A DNA stretch of 64,000 nucleotides from Litoditis marina (Eukaryota > Nematoda > Chromadorea > Rhabditida > Rhabditidae), in NCBI GenBank assembly GCA_964036275.1, contig OZ038437.1:3786501-3850500 (forward strand), given 5' to 3'. This document shows, in pieces, positions 21,191-31,900 of the stretch (position 1 is the stretch's first letter; each line of letters begins with the position of its first letter). The notes beneath the pieces are model-generated. The model made no database searches and was not told the DNA's origin. It saw only the letters and a program-made list of their open reading frames with translations. A program made the position numbers and the translations under genes.

Positions 21191-23114
21191 TCAGACCACC
21201 AAATAGAAGACTGAAATCACAACAGAAATCATGATATCCACTGTGCGTCCTGCCATGGTGAGCTGTTCCTTGCTACACTCGGGGATACTGTAATAAGAAC
21301 AAGTTGAAGGCACCGCACTGCTGGTGTGAATATCTTTTCCGTGTTTATTTTTGTACTAGAAAGACTACAACTACAACTACAAACCAACTAACAACTACAA
21401 CTAGACAGTACTACAAATACCGAAGTTTACTAGATGGAAACATTATGAAACAGGTAGAGCAGAATGATAAATACAGAAATTAGAAAGAATTCAACTTACT
21501 GTTTTAGTTTCTCGTTCTCGGTTTTTTTGGAGATACGTTTTTCTTGCTCTTCGAAGACGGACTTAGTGCAATCAGCTTTAAAGTCGACAATGCAGTTTGT
21601 CATCTTCTTCAAGGCTCTGAAAAAAGTTCTGAGAAAAAAAACCCATAATACTCTCATTATTCAGATGATATAGAAATTGTAATTTGCTCACAAAATATCT
21701 ATTGTTTTAAAGAACTCAAGAGAAAAAGTTGAGTTGAGTCAAAAAAAATAAAAGGTCTGAAGAACATTTTTAGAAGTAGATCATATTCATCAGCACGTTT
21801 CCAAAGTCACAGTGGTAATAACGAAAACTATAGGCTTAGCATACCTAAGCGCTGTAAGTGGAAAGTAGCTGTGGAAAAAATCTGATTTTTGGATTACTAT
21901 TTCTTAAAGCAAACATGAGTATTATAAATTTTTTTACATGTTCTTGTTTTACAACTGAATAACCGCTAACAGAGATTTTAAGTTCTGAACTTCAGAGTGG
22001 TGAACCAGCACTGTGCATCGGCTCGCTGCCAAGTCGCACTGGGAACGATCAGGACTATAAAAAACTTACACGCAATACTCTTTCGCAGCTTCGTCACTGA
22101 ACATACTCTTGTCTTGGGGAAGTCTGATATTTGCGCACTTCTCAATTAGCTTCCGTCCTTCGGAACACTTTGAAAGCTCTATCTCTGTTTTCGACTTAGG
22201 CTTGGGTTTACGGTCAGTTTTAACTGCAGGTTCACGTTCACGTTCAATTTCGGGTTTAGACTGCCTTGGCGGTGTGATAGGGGCTCCGGGTCTACAAAAA
22301 TGGATTTACTCAAAAATGGATTAAATATACAGCTAGAAATCAACGTATCCTATACTCTTGCATGGTGACTGTTCGGATATGAGCTACTAACTACAAAAAA
22401 ATAGATTTAGAAAAAACGTGCGCAGGCATTTTTCGGTTAAACACGGTGCTATAGCTTTGTTATGAATGAAACATATTATCTACTACTGCAAAATAAATTA
22501 TCGCGAATACAGACAGTTTAAAAGAATCCTAAACAGTACGATTGGTTACTCTTGGTTCATGTGTATACTAGGTCGTATATAGCATATAGCAGGAAACACG
22601 AATATGCTTTTTAACTTTTTACTGCGGAACTTCTTCAAACTTCCTAACCTGAAACTTAGTAACCTATTCAATGAACGATGAATAATATAGCAATTGTCAG
22701 AACGAGATAACTAGATTCATAGATTAACTGGCTAGGAACTTACGTTGTTGCTGCATAGGTGATTCCGATCATTGTGTAGAATGTCACAATCAGGAAGATA
22801 ATTCTGAAATTGAAGAAAGTAAAAAGAGGACGAGCGAGTGATGGCGATAGAGACAGAGAGACAGAGAGACAGAATTACAGTTAGAAATGGGAGATAGATA
22901 GACAATTACAGTTGAAAGACCTAATACACAAGAAGTGGGAGAGTGGAATTAAATACAGAAAAAGAGGGAGAGGAAGAGGGACCTGGAGAGAGAAAGATAA
23001 AGGGAGAGAGGAAGAGAGAAAGAGAGAGAGACGAGTATGACAGAGAGGGAGACAGAGAGACAGAGAGACAGCGAGACAGACAGACAGAGAGAGAGGAAGA
23101 CAGATATAGAACAA

Positions 23115-23150
<36 letters not shown>

Positions 23151-23242
23151 TAAGAAGAGAAGAAGAAAGAAAGAGAAGGAGGAATGCGAGTGGACAGAAA
23201 GCCAGGCCAGAAAGATAGACCAACCAACCTGAGCGGAATCAT
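21191..23242 (-). CDS. Secreted/GPI-anchored six-cysteine protein, copy A, 169 aa
   Basis: Minus-strand exons: 23242-23229, 22803-22744, 22291-22070, 21616-21500, 21287-21191; every junction is GT-AG and in phase. The first 14-base exon encodes MIPLR and the second the rest of a signal peptide (IIFLIVTFYTMIGITYAATT), with a likely cut after YAA. The mature part has a Lys/Glu/Pro-rich linker and six cysteines (SKC, EKC, YC, TNC, ADC, PEC). The last 17 residues are hydrophobic and end the protein (VVISVFYLVV), as in GPI-anchored proteins. The cysteine spacing loosely recalls nematode DUF19-like secreted proteins, but I cannot assign the family. Intron 1 is a long CT-rich tract on the coding strand. 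The gene has a paralogue at 44118-46248. Confidence 0.75.
22855..23190. repeat. GA/CT-rich low-complexity tract in intron 1
   Basis: About 330 bases made mostly of GAGA and GACA repeats on the plus strand. It makes long false Ser/Leu-rich frames on the minus strand and Arg/Glu-rich ones on the plus strand. It is the first intron of the six-cysteine gene. Confidence 0.85.
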
Positions 23243-23297
23243 CTTGACGGAAAGAAGAACTTCTGACCGAAATGGGAAATTTACGCCCCCCCTCATC

Positions 23298-23305
23298 TTA
23301 TATAG
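23298..23305 (-). promoter_or_regulatory. TATA box of six-cysteine gene A
   Basis: TATATAAG on the minus strand, about 56 bases upstream of the ATG at 23242. It is conserved in copy B at 46302-46309. Confidence 0.6.
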
Positions 23306-25019
23306 CCTGCGAGTGCATTGGCACTCGTTCACGTATCCACGTGAGAACGAGACTCGGAAATTCTGTCAAAAACGAGTAAACGGGCTGGGATAGACTGGAA
23401 AGACGGGTAAAAACGAACAAACTTGTTTGAGAGATTCATTTTTAGAGAATTTCATGGAGAAAGCAATGAAACTATCGACAAAAAAGTAGGAAAACTTCAG
23501 AATCGCTGCACAAACGCCAAGACATAGGGTTCTATTTGCGAACTAGACCGATGGCCGTATTGCGTATTTACTACGCTTAAATAGCCGGGTTAGAAATTTG
23601 AGCAATACTTCAATAGCGAATGTAAAGGTTTGCTATCTTAGTCGAATTGGGCAAATGAGTTTGTGAAAAACATATATGTTGGAATGGGCCGGATAAACTG
23701 GGAAGACGGGTAAAAACCAACAAACTCATTCAAGAGTTCTATTAGCAGTAATGTAGAATTGCTTCTCACCGTAGGCGAAAATTGGTTCAGAAGGGCCCGT
23801 AGTACAATCGCCCCCACCTCTGGCAATTGAACACCATACATACTGTGCAGACTATCACCCCCCCCCCCCCTTTTGTAATATGGGGAGGATTGTTCATTGT
23901 CGAAGATGTAGAATTACCCTCACCTATTCAATTATCTCTCCTTTTCGAGCGATTTCTCCGGGATTTAAATTAGCTGGGGATGATAGTACCATGAGGGGGT
24001 CGTTAGGCTTACGCGATTCGGCAGTTATCCGTAGTTTTGCTCGAAAGTTTTCATCTATGAAATCTCTGTTGAAACTGTTGAACAAGTTTGTTTGATATCA
24101 CTTGTCTGTCCAGTCTATCCTAAGCTTTTTACCCATTTCGACAGGTTTTCGACTATAAAAGGCTCTGAAAATCAAATAAGTCCCAGCTCATCTGCGTTTC
24201 TCTGATCTGCACACTCTCTCGTCTGCTCTGGCAAATGATCGACGACCGCTTGCCCCGCATCGCTCAATAAATCGAGTCCCTTGCTGTCTGAGCCTAAGGG
24301 AAAGGTATCAACATTTGAGTGGTTACGTCTGTGGTAGAGGCAAAATGTACCACTTATTCTTCATTTCTATCAATCTAGTTACATTAGTTTATTCTCGAAT
24401 TGCTGAGCTTTTCATTTTTCATAGGACACTAGTATCCGGAATATCATGAATTCCACTTTTTAATTGGCTATCAAGAATATACGAAAATGTGTGATTAAAA
24501 CGGTGACGTGAAATTCGAAAACTGTTTATTGGTTTCGGTTGACATTCTCTGGTTAAAAAATTAATTCACATTGAGCAAATTCATTTATACACTCTTCACA
24601 TTTTCTTTATGCCCGTTTTGAAAGCAGCCAGCTCGCTCCTCGCACCTTTTCATCGCGCTCGCCTTGTATTTCTTTTTTCAGAAATTCTAAATTACGCTAG
24701 TCTGAAGTTTAAACGTAGAAATTTGAGCTAGTAAAGTTTATGTTGAGGTAGGTGAAGAGATTTTCAGTTAGTGCAAAGTTGAAGTTCAAGACTTTTTCAC
24801 AATAAATTTTCCACTCTTGTATGACTTCACAATGATTCACAATGATTCACGATGCCACTCTTGAAGCTCCAAAGACAAAAATAGACATTACTTCTACGTT
24901 TTCAAACCAAGAATTTATAATTTAGTGAGTGTATACAAACTAGTTAGTTATTGAGTGACTTTAGTGAATGCAGCAAACAATTGGGTTTGAAAAGTATATT
25001 TGGTTAGTGCGTACAAACA
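23306..25019. repeat. Intergenic, duplicated in copy B, with poly-C element
   Basis: Contains a poly-C tract at about 23859-23869 flanked by GTAGTACAATCGCCCCCACC and ATATGGGGAGGATTGTTC, related to the block at 17866-18070. A piece of the GACACCGTACC element lies at 24200-24285 and the 16540-type repeat at 24288-24420. CAATGATTCA occurs in tandem at 24829-24850. No exon was recognised. Confidence 0.5.
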
Positions 25020-25025
25020 TTTATT
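25020..25025 (-). terminator. Poly(A) signal of small peptide gene A
   Basis: AATAAA on the minus strand, 23 bases after the TAG stop. Confidence 0.6.
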
Positions 25026-25047
25026 ATACAAACATGTAGTGCCTTGA

Positions 25048-25692
25048 CTATCTTGCCCGAATGGAGCTGTAGTAGTGTGAAGGCATGAGCGCAGCAGGCC
25101 AACCGCCAGGCATATTGAGAACCATTTTCTGACAGAACTGATTCAGATAGGGCTGACGGCTTCCTGCAAAAACCGGATATAATCAACAACAATACCAACA
25201 ACAAAACAACCATTGAGTTTCAAACGCACAAATAGTTAGTTGACCAGGTAACAGGGTATGATGTTAGAATGACAGAGTATAGAAAAACAACTTTTTCTAT
25301 TTTGTTTTTGATTGTACATACGAAAGCAGGAGTAAGAAAAATACGGCAAAAAATTCTAGAAGAACTAACACTTTGTTAGAAGAAGTATCATTAGTAACAG
25401 AAAACAAGTACAGTATGCTCTACTTTAATGAACTAAAACGTACCAGAATGAATAATTAAGCACGAGAGAAGCGAAGAGAATACTATCAACGCTTGGACCT
25501 GAAAAAAAAGATTTATGCAAAAAGAAAGAAGAAGACCGGAAGTAGAGAGAGGAAAGACAAGAGAAAAGACGAGGAGAGAGGGATAGTGGAGAAAAGGAGA
25601 GATAAGAAGAGGGAAGGAAGAGATGGAGAAGGAAGGGGAAAATGAAAGAGGAGAGAACCAGAGAAAAAGAGAAGAGAGAGAGGCCTCACCAT
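25048..25692 (-). CDS. Small secreted peptide, copy A, 57 aa
   Basis: Minus-strand exons: 25692-25690 (the initiator ATG alone, at the end of exon 1), 25498-25444, 25163-25048; GT-AG junctions in phase. Exon 2 encodes a signal peptide core (VQALIVFSSLLSCLIIHSG). Exon 3 encodes SRQPYLNQFCQKMVLNMPGG then WPAALMPSHYYSSIRAR and stops at TAG. The mature peptide would be about 37 residues with a single cysteine. I do not recognise it; its size and signal peptide suggest a secreted effector or signalling peptide. An in-frame ATG at 25749 lies 17 bases from the TATA box, probably before or at the transcription start, so the ATG at 25692 is preferred. Intron 1 is CT-rich on the coding strand. It is duplicated at 48150-48854. 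Confidence 0.65.
25500..25680. repeat. GA-rich tract in intron 1 of peptide gene A
   Basis: GAGA/GGAAGA-type low-complexity sequence; the copy B counterpart (48605-48845) contains an expanded GA dinucleotide run at 48677-48709. Confidence 0.8.
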
Positions 25693-25765
25693 GTTTGGAT
25701 TGAAGAAACGGCAACAGTAGAGGATAGAAAGACGATTAAGAATGAACATCCCATCCCGAGGACGC

Positions 25766-25772
25766 TTTTATA
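25766..25772 (-). promoter_or_regulatory. TATA box of small peptide gene A
   Basis: TATAAAA on the minus strand, 74 bases upstream of the ATG at 25692; the identical box in copy B is at 48928-48934. Confidence 0.6.
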
Positions 25773-26078
25773 CGGACTTTATCAAACACGAAAATGAACT
25801 CTTGGTCGAAGTGTATCTTATGAACGCACTAAAACCCGAAAATTTCGTCAGACTTTTCTCGTACACGCATTTGAGCCAGTTAACAGTCTGGAAAACGTGT
25901 ACACGATCGGTTATTCGTATTTCGAAATGCTTCCTATCTTTCATCGGTCGTTCTGAGAAAAGTAGAGTGTGCAATCTCATGTTTGTTTGTGTTGTTGTTT
26001 TTGTTGTTAATAAATTCATGTGTCTGGGTGAAAGATAGAATCTTGAACTGGTGAATAGTAATGATGAACGGCGCCCGT

Positions 26079-26296
26079 GTATTGAAAGAGACCGGAGAGC
26101 AACAGGGTTTGTCGTAAATCTGCTGTATTCTTTTTTTGATTGGACGCGTTGCGTGTCGCGCAGCATTGTCATGTGAATGTTACATGAACTGCTCAAACTA
26201 ATATACGTGCTATTTGTGCTCTCTGAGTTCAATACAGTTGAAAGCAGCCCGAAACAAAACCTCTGCTCAAGTTGTGTTCCGGTCTCCTTTAAGAAC
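26079..26296 (+). mobile_element. MITE with AAAGGAGACCGGA ends, copy 1
   Basis: Left end AAAGAGACCGGAGAGCAACA and right end TGTTCCGGTCTCCTTT are inverted repeats. It pairs in opposite orientation with the next entry; both are kept in copy B at about 49241-49459 and 49597-49792. A 3' fragment occurs at 33368-33468 (and 56845-56943). Confidence 0.75.
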
Positions 26297-26433
26297 TAAG
26301 AGTCAGCAGAGTACGTATGCTAGAACCCCGACCTTTTTTTCTCAGCCTGGGATAGACTCAGTTTTTGATACAAGGTAAACTAAAATAGAACACGAGCTCT
26401 AGGGGAGTTAGTTTGACTAAAAAACAACTCATT

Positions 26434-26629
26434 AAAGGAGACCGGAACACAACTTGAGCAGAGGTTTTGTTCCGGGCTGCTCCTAACTGTATTGAGATCA
26501 GAGAGCACAAATGACTCGTAGAATAGTTTGATCAGTCCATGAGATTCACGTGACAATGTCGCGCGATACGCAACGCGTCCAATCTTACGAGAAACCGTGT
26601 TGCTCTCCGGTCTCCTTTAACTCCTTCTC
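26434..26629 (-). mobile_element. MITE with AAAGGAGACCGGA ends, copy 2 (inverted)
   Basis: Starts AAAGGAGACCGGAACACAAC and ends GCTCTCCGGTCTCCTTTAA, inverted relative to the copy at 26079-26296. Confidence 0.75.
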
Positions 26630-26986
26630 AGCTCCATTGACTCTACGAATGCTCTATTTTCGAGAGAAGGCTGACGTATTTAGGGCTCTCATAAGTCTTG
26701 CACAATACTGAGATGTCAATCAATATGAACAGGACCTGAAAATTTCCTCATTTATTCCGAGAGACAAAACTAATCTTTGTTGATTAGCGGATGATTTTCG
26801 GAAAACAAGACCGGAAAACCGCTTCAAATTAACAGAGGAAGGAAGAGTCATCCCGTTTGTTCGTGTTTGAAAACAGGAAAACCAAGTTTTCACCAGCGAA
26901 TTGTTCTCTTTACTTTCTGCTGGTTCGACTTTCGCACAGTTGGAAATTTCTCGAGAATTGTATCTATTACTCTGAAGTTAAGAACC

Positions 26987-27141
26987 GAGTTGTTTACCAC
27001 GGTTCGCCCCACCAAATTGATCACCAGTTGATAAAAAGTTGTGAAATCAAAGTTTGGTGCACAATTGTGCACCAAGTTCTTGGTAAACTGTCTAAACCTT
27101 GATTTACAACTTGGGTTTTTGCGAACCATGGTAAACAACTC
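26987..27141. mobile_element. 155-bp palindromic MITE
   Basis: Terminal inverted repeats GAGTTGTTTACCACGGTTCG and CGAACCATGGTAAACAACTC, with a second inner palindrome TTTGGTGCACAATTGTGCAC. Copy B has it at about 50152-50306. Confidence 0.8.
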
Positions 27142-27241
27142 GCTTTTTGACTTCATAGTGAGCCAAACTATCTTGTACAATAAGCCTATGATCGCATCAA
27201 GCGATTTGTAGAAACAAAGTCAGGGGATCAAGCGGATTGGG

Positions 27242-27476
27242 TATAGTCGCCATCTTTCCTACTGAGACACCTACAGTACACTTTCGAATTTGCCAATCGT
27301 TATTTTCTGATGAAAACTTCAACTTTATCAAAGGATTGCTCGAAAACTTTTTCTAATAGGTGATCAGATTCGAATACAGAAACCGTCAACAATTTTGATA
27401 ACATTAAGTCAATGAAAAAGGCCTGAAATTTTGTAATCCTACTGTAGGAGTCTCAGTAGGAAAGAAAAATACTATA
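27242..27476. mobile_element. 235-bp TATAGT-ended MITE, uninterrupted copy
   Basis: Left end TATAGTCGCCATCTTTCCTA then CTGAGACACCTACAGTA; right end TACTGTAGGAGTCTCAG then TAGGAAAG...ACTATA. The same family, also 235 bp, lies at 59682-59916. In copy B the element is split by a 364-bp insertion. TA-flanked, TATAG-ended MITEs of this kind are typical of Tc1/mariner-related elements. Confidence 0.8.
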
Positions 27477-27479
27477 CAC

Positions 27480-28670
27480 TCCTCCTCATTAACGTAAGTT
27501 AGGGGGAGGGGGTCAAAGTACCAAATCTGGCAATTATTAACAATCGCCCCCCACCCTTCTGATTGTTAGTTGAAATGGAGTCATGTAACTTTCTTAAACG
27601 AACAAAATGAGGGGGGGGGGGAGTGAAATGTTTTCCCGGTCCAAGTAAACAGAGAACGTCAACTTGTTTATTCTTGGAAACGAGGAAGATCTACCAAACC
27701 ATTATTTTCTCTGCTTCCTGGTCGTTTTCCTTTTCAGATCGAGAGGATATATCTTCAAATCTTTTCTTCCGTAATCCACCAGGTTATCCTTCATGGTTTT
27801 CAGAGCAGAAAAGTTTTCAACAGTGAAATGAGTTGCCCAGGAAACGTGTTATTTGTTGCAAATTCTTGGAAACGGTGAGACAGAGTGCAGAACCCGTCAG
27901 CGATTGTGTTTTGAACCGACAGTGTCAGAATAATTTCCAGAGAACCAAGATTCAATACCAGCAAAGTGTGTTGTTCACGCGATATTGCCGTACTCATGTT
28001 TGCATAAAAACTACCGAAATTGGGGAATTTCACTAATTCCCACGGGTTTGTTAAATTTTTTGTCTCTCTCGCTCATAATTGGAACCATCCATTTGCAGAT
28101 GAACGGCCCCTTCAATTGTACTTTTTTTCTGTGTATCTGTAGATTCTGAATCGTGTACCACCCAAATAATCAATTTATCCAATGGATACGAGTGATGCTT
28201 CAGTTCAATTGTGTAATGCTAATACTCGAGGACAAGACAAAAAATTATTGATAGTTAAAGTTGATAGTTTCTCTCTAGTTTTAACAATTGAGCTAATGTG
28301 CTGACCCGATGGCAAATAGAAACCATTGAAAAACTATATCTTTGTTATTTCCAAAAAATGTTCACGTATCTTACCCCCGTTCAAATACTGACTGTAAGAC
28401 TTGAATTTAGCTTAAAGTGAACCCGTAACAGTGAAACATTGCCATTGTACGAATTTGGCTAAATTAGAAAGGCATCTTCTTTCCTGGCTCAGTGGAACAC
28501 ATAAAGCGACACGTTAGTGATTTCGAAGTTTTGCATGAAAAACAGATTATAAGGGAAGGTTATCTTCAATAGACAAAGCGCCGTCTGTTCTTCCTTCCGA
28601 TTCGTGTCGAAGCGTTTTCAAAAAACATTTTATTCGGACTCAAATTCACACACACATTTTGAACTAGACG
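27480..28670. other. No firm gene; G/C-rich block and weak open frames
   Basis: Positions 27508-27630 hold G- and C-rich blocks (AGGGGGAGGGGG, CGCCCCCCACCC, a poly-G run near 27611-27622). A TTTTCAG acceptor at 27732-27738 opens a frame of about 30 codons. A 77-codon frame lies on the minus strand (27800-28033) and a 41-codon plus frame starts at 28180 (MDTSDASVQLCNANTRGQDK). All are identical or nearly so in copy B, so conservation says nothing here. I cannot support any of them as a gene. Confidence 0.4.
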
Positions 28671-28689
28671 GGTCAAGTGGGATTGTGAT

Positions 28690-28954
28690 TCGGAGAAGGA
28701 GTGGGAAAGAGCGATGAACACTGGTCGGTACTTCTGAAAATTGTCCTCGAAATTAAAGCCAAAACAGCGCGTGGAGGAAAACGTTCATGAAATAATACGA
28801 TTCGAAGATGACCGATTGTATGAGCTGTTATCGAAATAAAATTATTGAAAAGTACCATGCTGATTGGCTTGCTCAATTTGAAGAACTCTATGAATTTTGT
28901 GAAGTTACAAACAAGCATTTTCATGGAACTTGGAAATGCGGAACTCACATTTAG
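28690..28954 (+). pseudogene. Coding-like remnant with frame breaks
   Basis: Three consecutive frames read like protein: EKEWERAMNTGRYF then a stop, VEENVHEIIRFEDDRLYELL then a stop, and from ATG 28808 MTDCMSCYRNKIIEKYHADW continuing to WKCGTHI and TAG at 28952-28954. The changes of frame fit a decayed gene. The same breaks exist in copy B (about 52225-52489), so the decay predates the duplication. The family is not recognised. Confidence 0.4.
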
Positions 28955-29384
28955 GTCGAACGATAAGTATGTGTTTGTTTACGAGACCAATTTCAATGTT
29001 CACTGTCTTGCTACTAGATGTTGAAATATATCTATCCGGTAAACGAAAAGGACCCTGCTTTTCACCACTGTCGTTCTGAAATTGGTCAGTTCTATTTGTG
29101 TTCGGGGTTCATTTGGTAACCTCACGGTTTTTTGGTGACCTATTTCTCAGGTTACCCTAGTAGGTAACCTATTGGTAACCTAAATTGAAATATTGGCTAG
29201 TTTTTGTCTAACTCAAACAGTGATTTTACAGTTAGTTTGCACGGCAATCGAACTTGACTCCGAATCAAACTAGATAAGAATAGAGTAGAACGTTAATTGC
29301 GACGGAACACGTTACCTAGCGGTTACCTGTGAAATAAGGGTTACCAGAAATACCAATGAAAATCTTACCCCATTAGTCAAATGT

Positions 29385-29899
29385 TTAGAAGCTCTACCGT
29401 TCAATCTTTATGAACGCTCTCAAATACTGATCTTGGAACTATGATGAGCTTTTTGAGTTCCTTCTTCAATATTATTCAGTGCTGAAGTTGGGAATTTCAT
29501 TCGTATAACACATAATATACGCAATCATTAGTGGGAGGTTTGGAAGTATCAGCAGCTTCTGGACGTGTATTAGATATCACTCGTTCCAGTTGAGCTAACA
29601 TGTCTGTTTTGAGTAGTTGTGTTGAAGAACATGAAATGTTTGAGCGAAGCAGTATTTTAACGATTTCTCACCGCAAATGTGTCAGCCGTTTGTTACGTTC
29701 TTCATGAAATTCACTAATAAAATCACAAGTGGGTTGTACTCACACAAGTATGGTACACCTCCCAGTACAGCTCCAACGTGTTATCGCCTACACCATCGGA
29801 ATTGCTCGTTTTGGTAGTAAAAGTCTTACGGATATGAGTCAGTTTGGTAACGATATCCCACACTTCGGTTTCGATGTGATCATCGTCCGACACATCATC
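29385..29899 (-). pseudogene. Minus-strand gene remnant, acidic exon plus fragments
   Basis: The best piece is 29899-29744, bounded by an AATTATTTAG acceptor and a TGT|GTGAGT donor. It encodes 52 residues beginning DDVSDDDHIETEVWDIVTKL and ending LELYWEVYHTC. Further left on the same strand come EFHEERNKRLTHLR, MLAQLERVISNTRPEAADTS with KPPTND, and KELKKLIIVPRSVFESVHKD, each in a different phase and with no legal splicing that joins them. I read this as a broken gene of unknown family. It is preserved in copy B at about 52920-53434. Confidence 0.45.
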
Positions 29900-30509
29900 C
29901 TAAATAATTTTATGTATCACCTATGTCGCAAATTTGTTTATCTAACAATCATTTAATGCGCAAGGAGGTCGCCGAACGTTCGGCATTTATTAGTAATATA
30001 TGTATAATAACAAATACTACATGATAGATAATACCGCGACACTATAATACCGTTGCTCACACGGAACTGAAATGCCGTGAACGTTTCATTTTCAACCCCC
30101 TTCCCACCTTAACTTTTATGATGGAGACGGTTTTTTCATACACTTATCGTGTTTCGTGATGAATGTTTTTGTTGACATGATTGTAACAATAATCACCAAC
30201 TAGCTTCAGTACTTTTAGATTTTTTGAAAACTGCAGCTCGATGAGAAACAACCTCGGATTTCATGGGCACACTGCCAAACTCGCATTGATAATGATACGA
30301 CTATATCTCACCTCCCACACCTCTATCCATACTTTATATCGATTCTGGAGGGTGCATGTTATCTGGACTTTATGATAAATTTCAATATCTTTCGATAAGA
30401 AACCATATACGGATCCAACCAGAATGACAAACTGAAATTATGAATATGTGTGTTCGCGGTCAAAAATACGGAAACGAACTACAAACACAGAGCTAACGCA
30501 CGATAAATA

Positions 30510-30592
30510 CTGTCACGTCACGGAAATACATTGTCACGCATTGTCACGTCACTGATCTTCACTGTCACTGAGCATTGTCACGGAAATAGCGA
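30510..30592 (+). repeat. Local TGTCAC repeat expansion, copy A only
   Basis: ACTGTCAC, CATTGTCACG and GTCACGTCAC units repeat over about 80 bp. At the matching place in copy B (54044-54066) only one unit remains, so the run expanded in A or collapsed in B after the duplication. Confidence 0.7.
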
Positions 30593-30814
30593 CCCTTATT
30601 TATAAAGACGCTTTCTTTCTGTTTCTTCATTTAATGGAAACGGCTAAGCTCTATTTGACAATGGTCAGAACTACTTAAAGGCATCGCATGGTTCCGACTC
30701 GGAAAACTAACATTACGTGATATTTCGTCAGACGAAACAACTATTCCGAACGTGGAAACCAAAAAAAAGCTACTCAATTAAATGAGAGTATGTTTATGAA
30801 GAAGCATTGCGCAG

Positions 30815-30944
30815 GTTCGAAGGCTCAAAGATGGTTAGAAGATTGGGGAATGCGAGAGAAATGATTGGGAAACGGTTGAAAAATCACCAGGATCAGCTTG
30901 CAAATCATCGTTTTGAGCGGGCAACCTGGAAAATGCCTAAATGA
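30815..30944 (+). CDS. Possible terminal exon of unknown plus-strand gene, copy A
   Basis: After the acceptor ATTGCGCAG (30806-30814) the frame reads FEGSKMVRRLGNAREMIGKR then LKNHQDQLANHRFERATWKM and ends PK-TGA. The start of the exon is phase 2. AATAAA follows at 30951-30956, only 7 bases after the stop. The exon is basic and probably helical. Upstream exons were not found, so this may be the end of a decayed gene. Copy B carries it at 54295-54424 with one Val-to-Phe change. Confidence 0.4.
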
Positions 30945-31311
30945 CACAAAAATAAAACCAGAGTTATCAACACTGGTTGAATCGAACGCTGTTTCGAATT
31001 GATTTCTCAGACACCTCTAAGGATAAGAAGGTGCACTGGTTAACTTTGTTTTTTTTTACAACATTTCTTTTTCGCTGATGATCTTAAAATTTATGATCAC
31101 ATCTTCAATCGCTTTTATTATCTTCTGAATAATATGAACTGTTATGTATTACTCGCTGTTTTAGTAGTTTTTTTTTGTTTTTAGATATCAATTCATAAGT
31201 TATCATCTCGTCGCTAATTCGATTGTTATACAGAATATTGATAAACTCATTATTATTATTACTATATGCGAGCCGCGGCAAGTATCCAGAAAGAGTGCAG
31301 CTCTGGAACTC

Positions 31312-31382
31312 GACCCCATAGCGCAGCGGCTAGCGGGCGCGCTTTTTACCCTGCGGGTCGCTGGTTCAATTCCGCGAGCCGA
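31312..31382 (+). repeat. tRNA-like (SINE-type) sequence, copy A
   Basis: A box TAGCGCAGCGGCTAGC and B box GGTTCAATTCC lie at tRNA-like spacing, but the acceptor and T stems do not pair, so this is not a working tRNA gene. Copy B (54788-54859) differs by CCGG for GCGG in the D loop and one fewer T in the anticodon-loop region. Confidence 0.6.
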
Positions 31383-31900
31383 GTTGACCGTTGTCAATAT
31401 GAGGACTCAGTCGACACATGACCGCGGTCATTTCTTCACTGAATTTAAAGAAGGTTCCAATTGACTTGACAATTGTCAAATAGGTTCTTCTCATCAAGGA
31501 CCATTGTCAATTATTGAGTTGACCAAATAGTAGGAATATGGTCATTATCGAACGAGTTTCTACAATTATTAATTTCTAGTTTGAACATTGACCAGTATTT
31601 AAAAAACAAGCAAAGTTTCCAAACTTTTTAGTTGGATGCGGCTTATATGGCAGAATGCTTGTGAAATAGTGAAATACCTCAAGTCTAGCCAGGAGTCCCC
31701 CTAAACAGTTGGGAAAAGGACGAAACCCAGTTACCCAACTGTAAACTATGTGTCAGCGAGAAAACTCAACTAACAAGACTGAATGACAATCGAACTACTA
31801 GGAGTCAGAGCAGTATTCATCTAGGAAAGAGCAGTATTAAGATGTCTGGAAATTGAACAGGTACCTTGAGGGCTAAAATTTACTGATACGAAACCGTTGC

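Noticed and set aside
22881..23332. Long Ser/Leu-rich (minus) and Arg/Glu-rich (plus) open frames near 23.0 kb, 46.0 kb, 25.6 kb and 48.7 kb
   Set aside because: They are translations of GA/CT microsatellite in first introns; only the 14-base exon encoding MIPLR inside them is used.
25768..26232. 154-codon minus frame (and 48930-49394 in copy B), and the overlapping 98-codon plus frame
   Set aside because: They lie upstream of the peptide gene's TATA box and run through a MITE. Identity between the copies reflects recent duplication rather than selection.
31312..31382. Functional tRNA gene
   Set aside because: A and B boxes are present but acceptor and T stems fail to pair; SINE-type remnant is the better reading.
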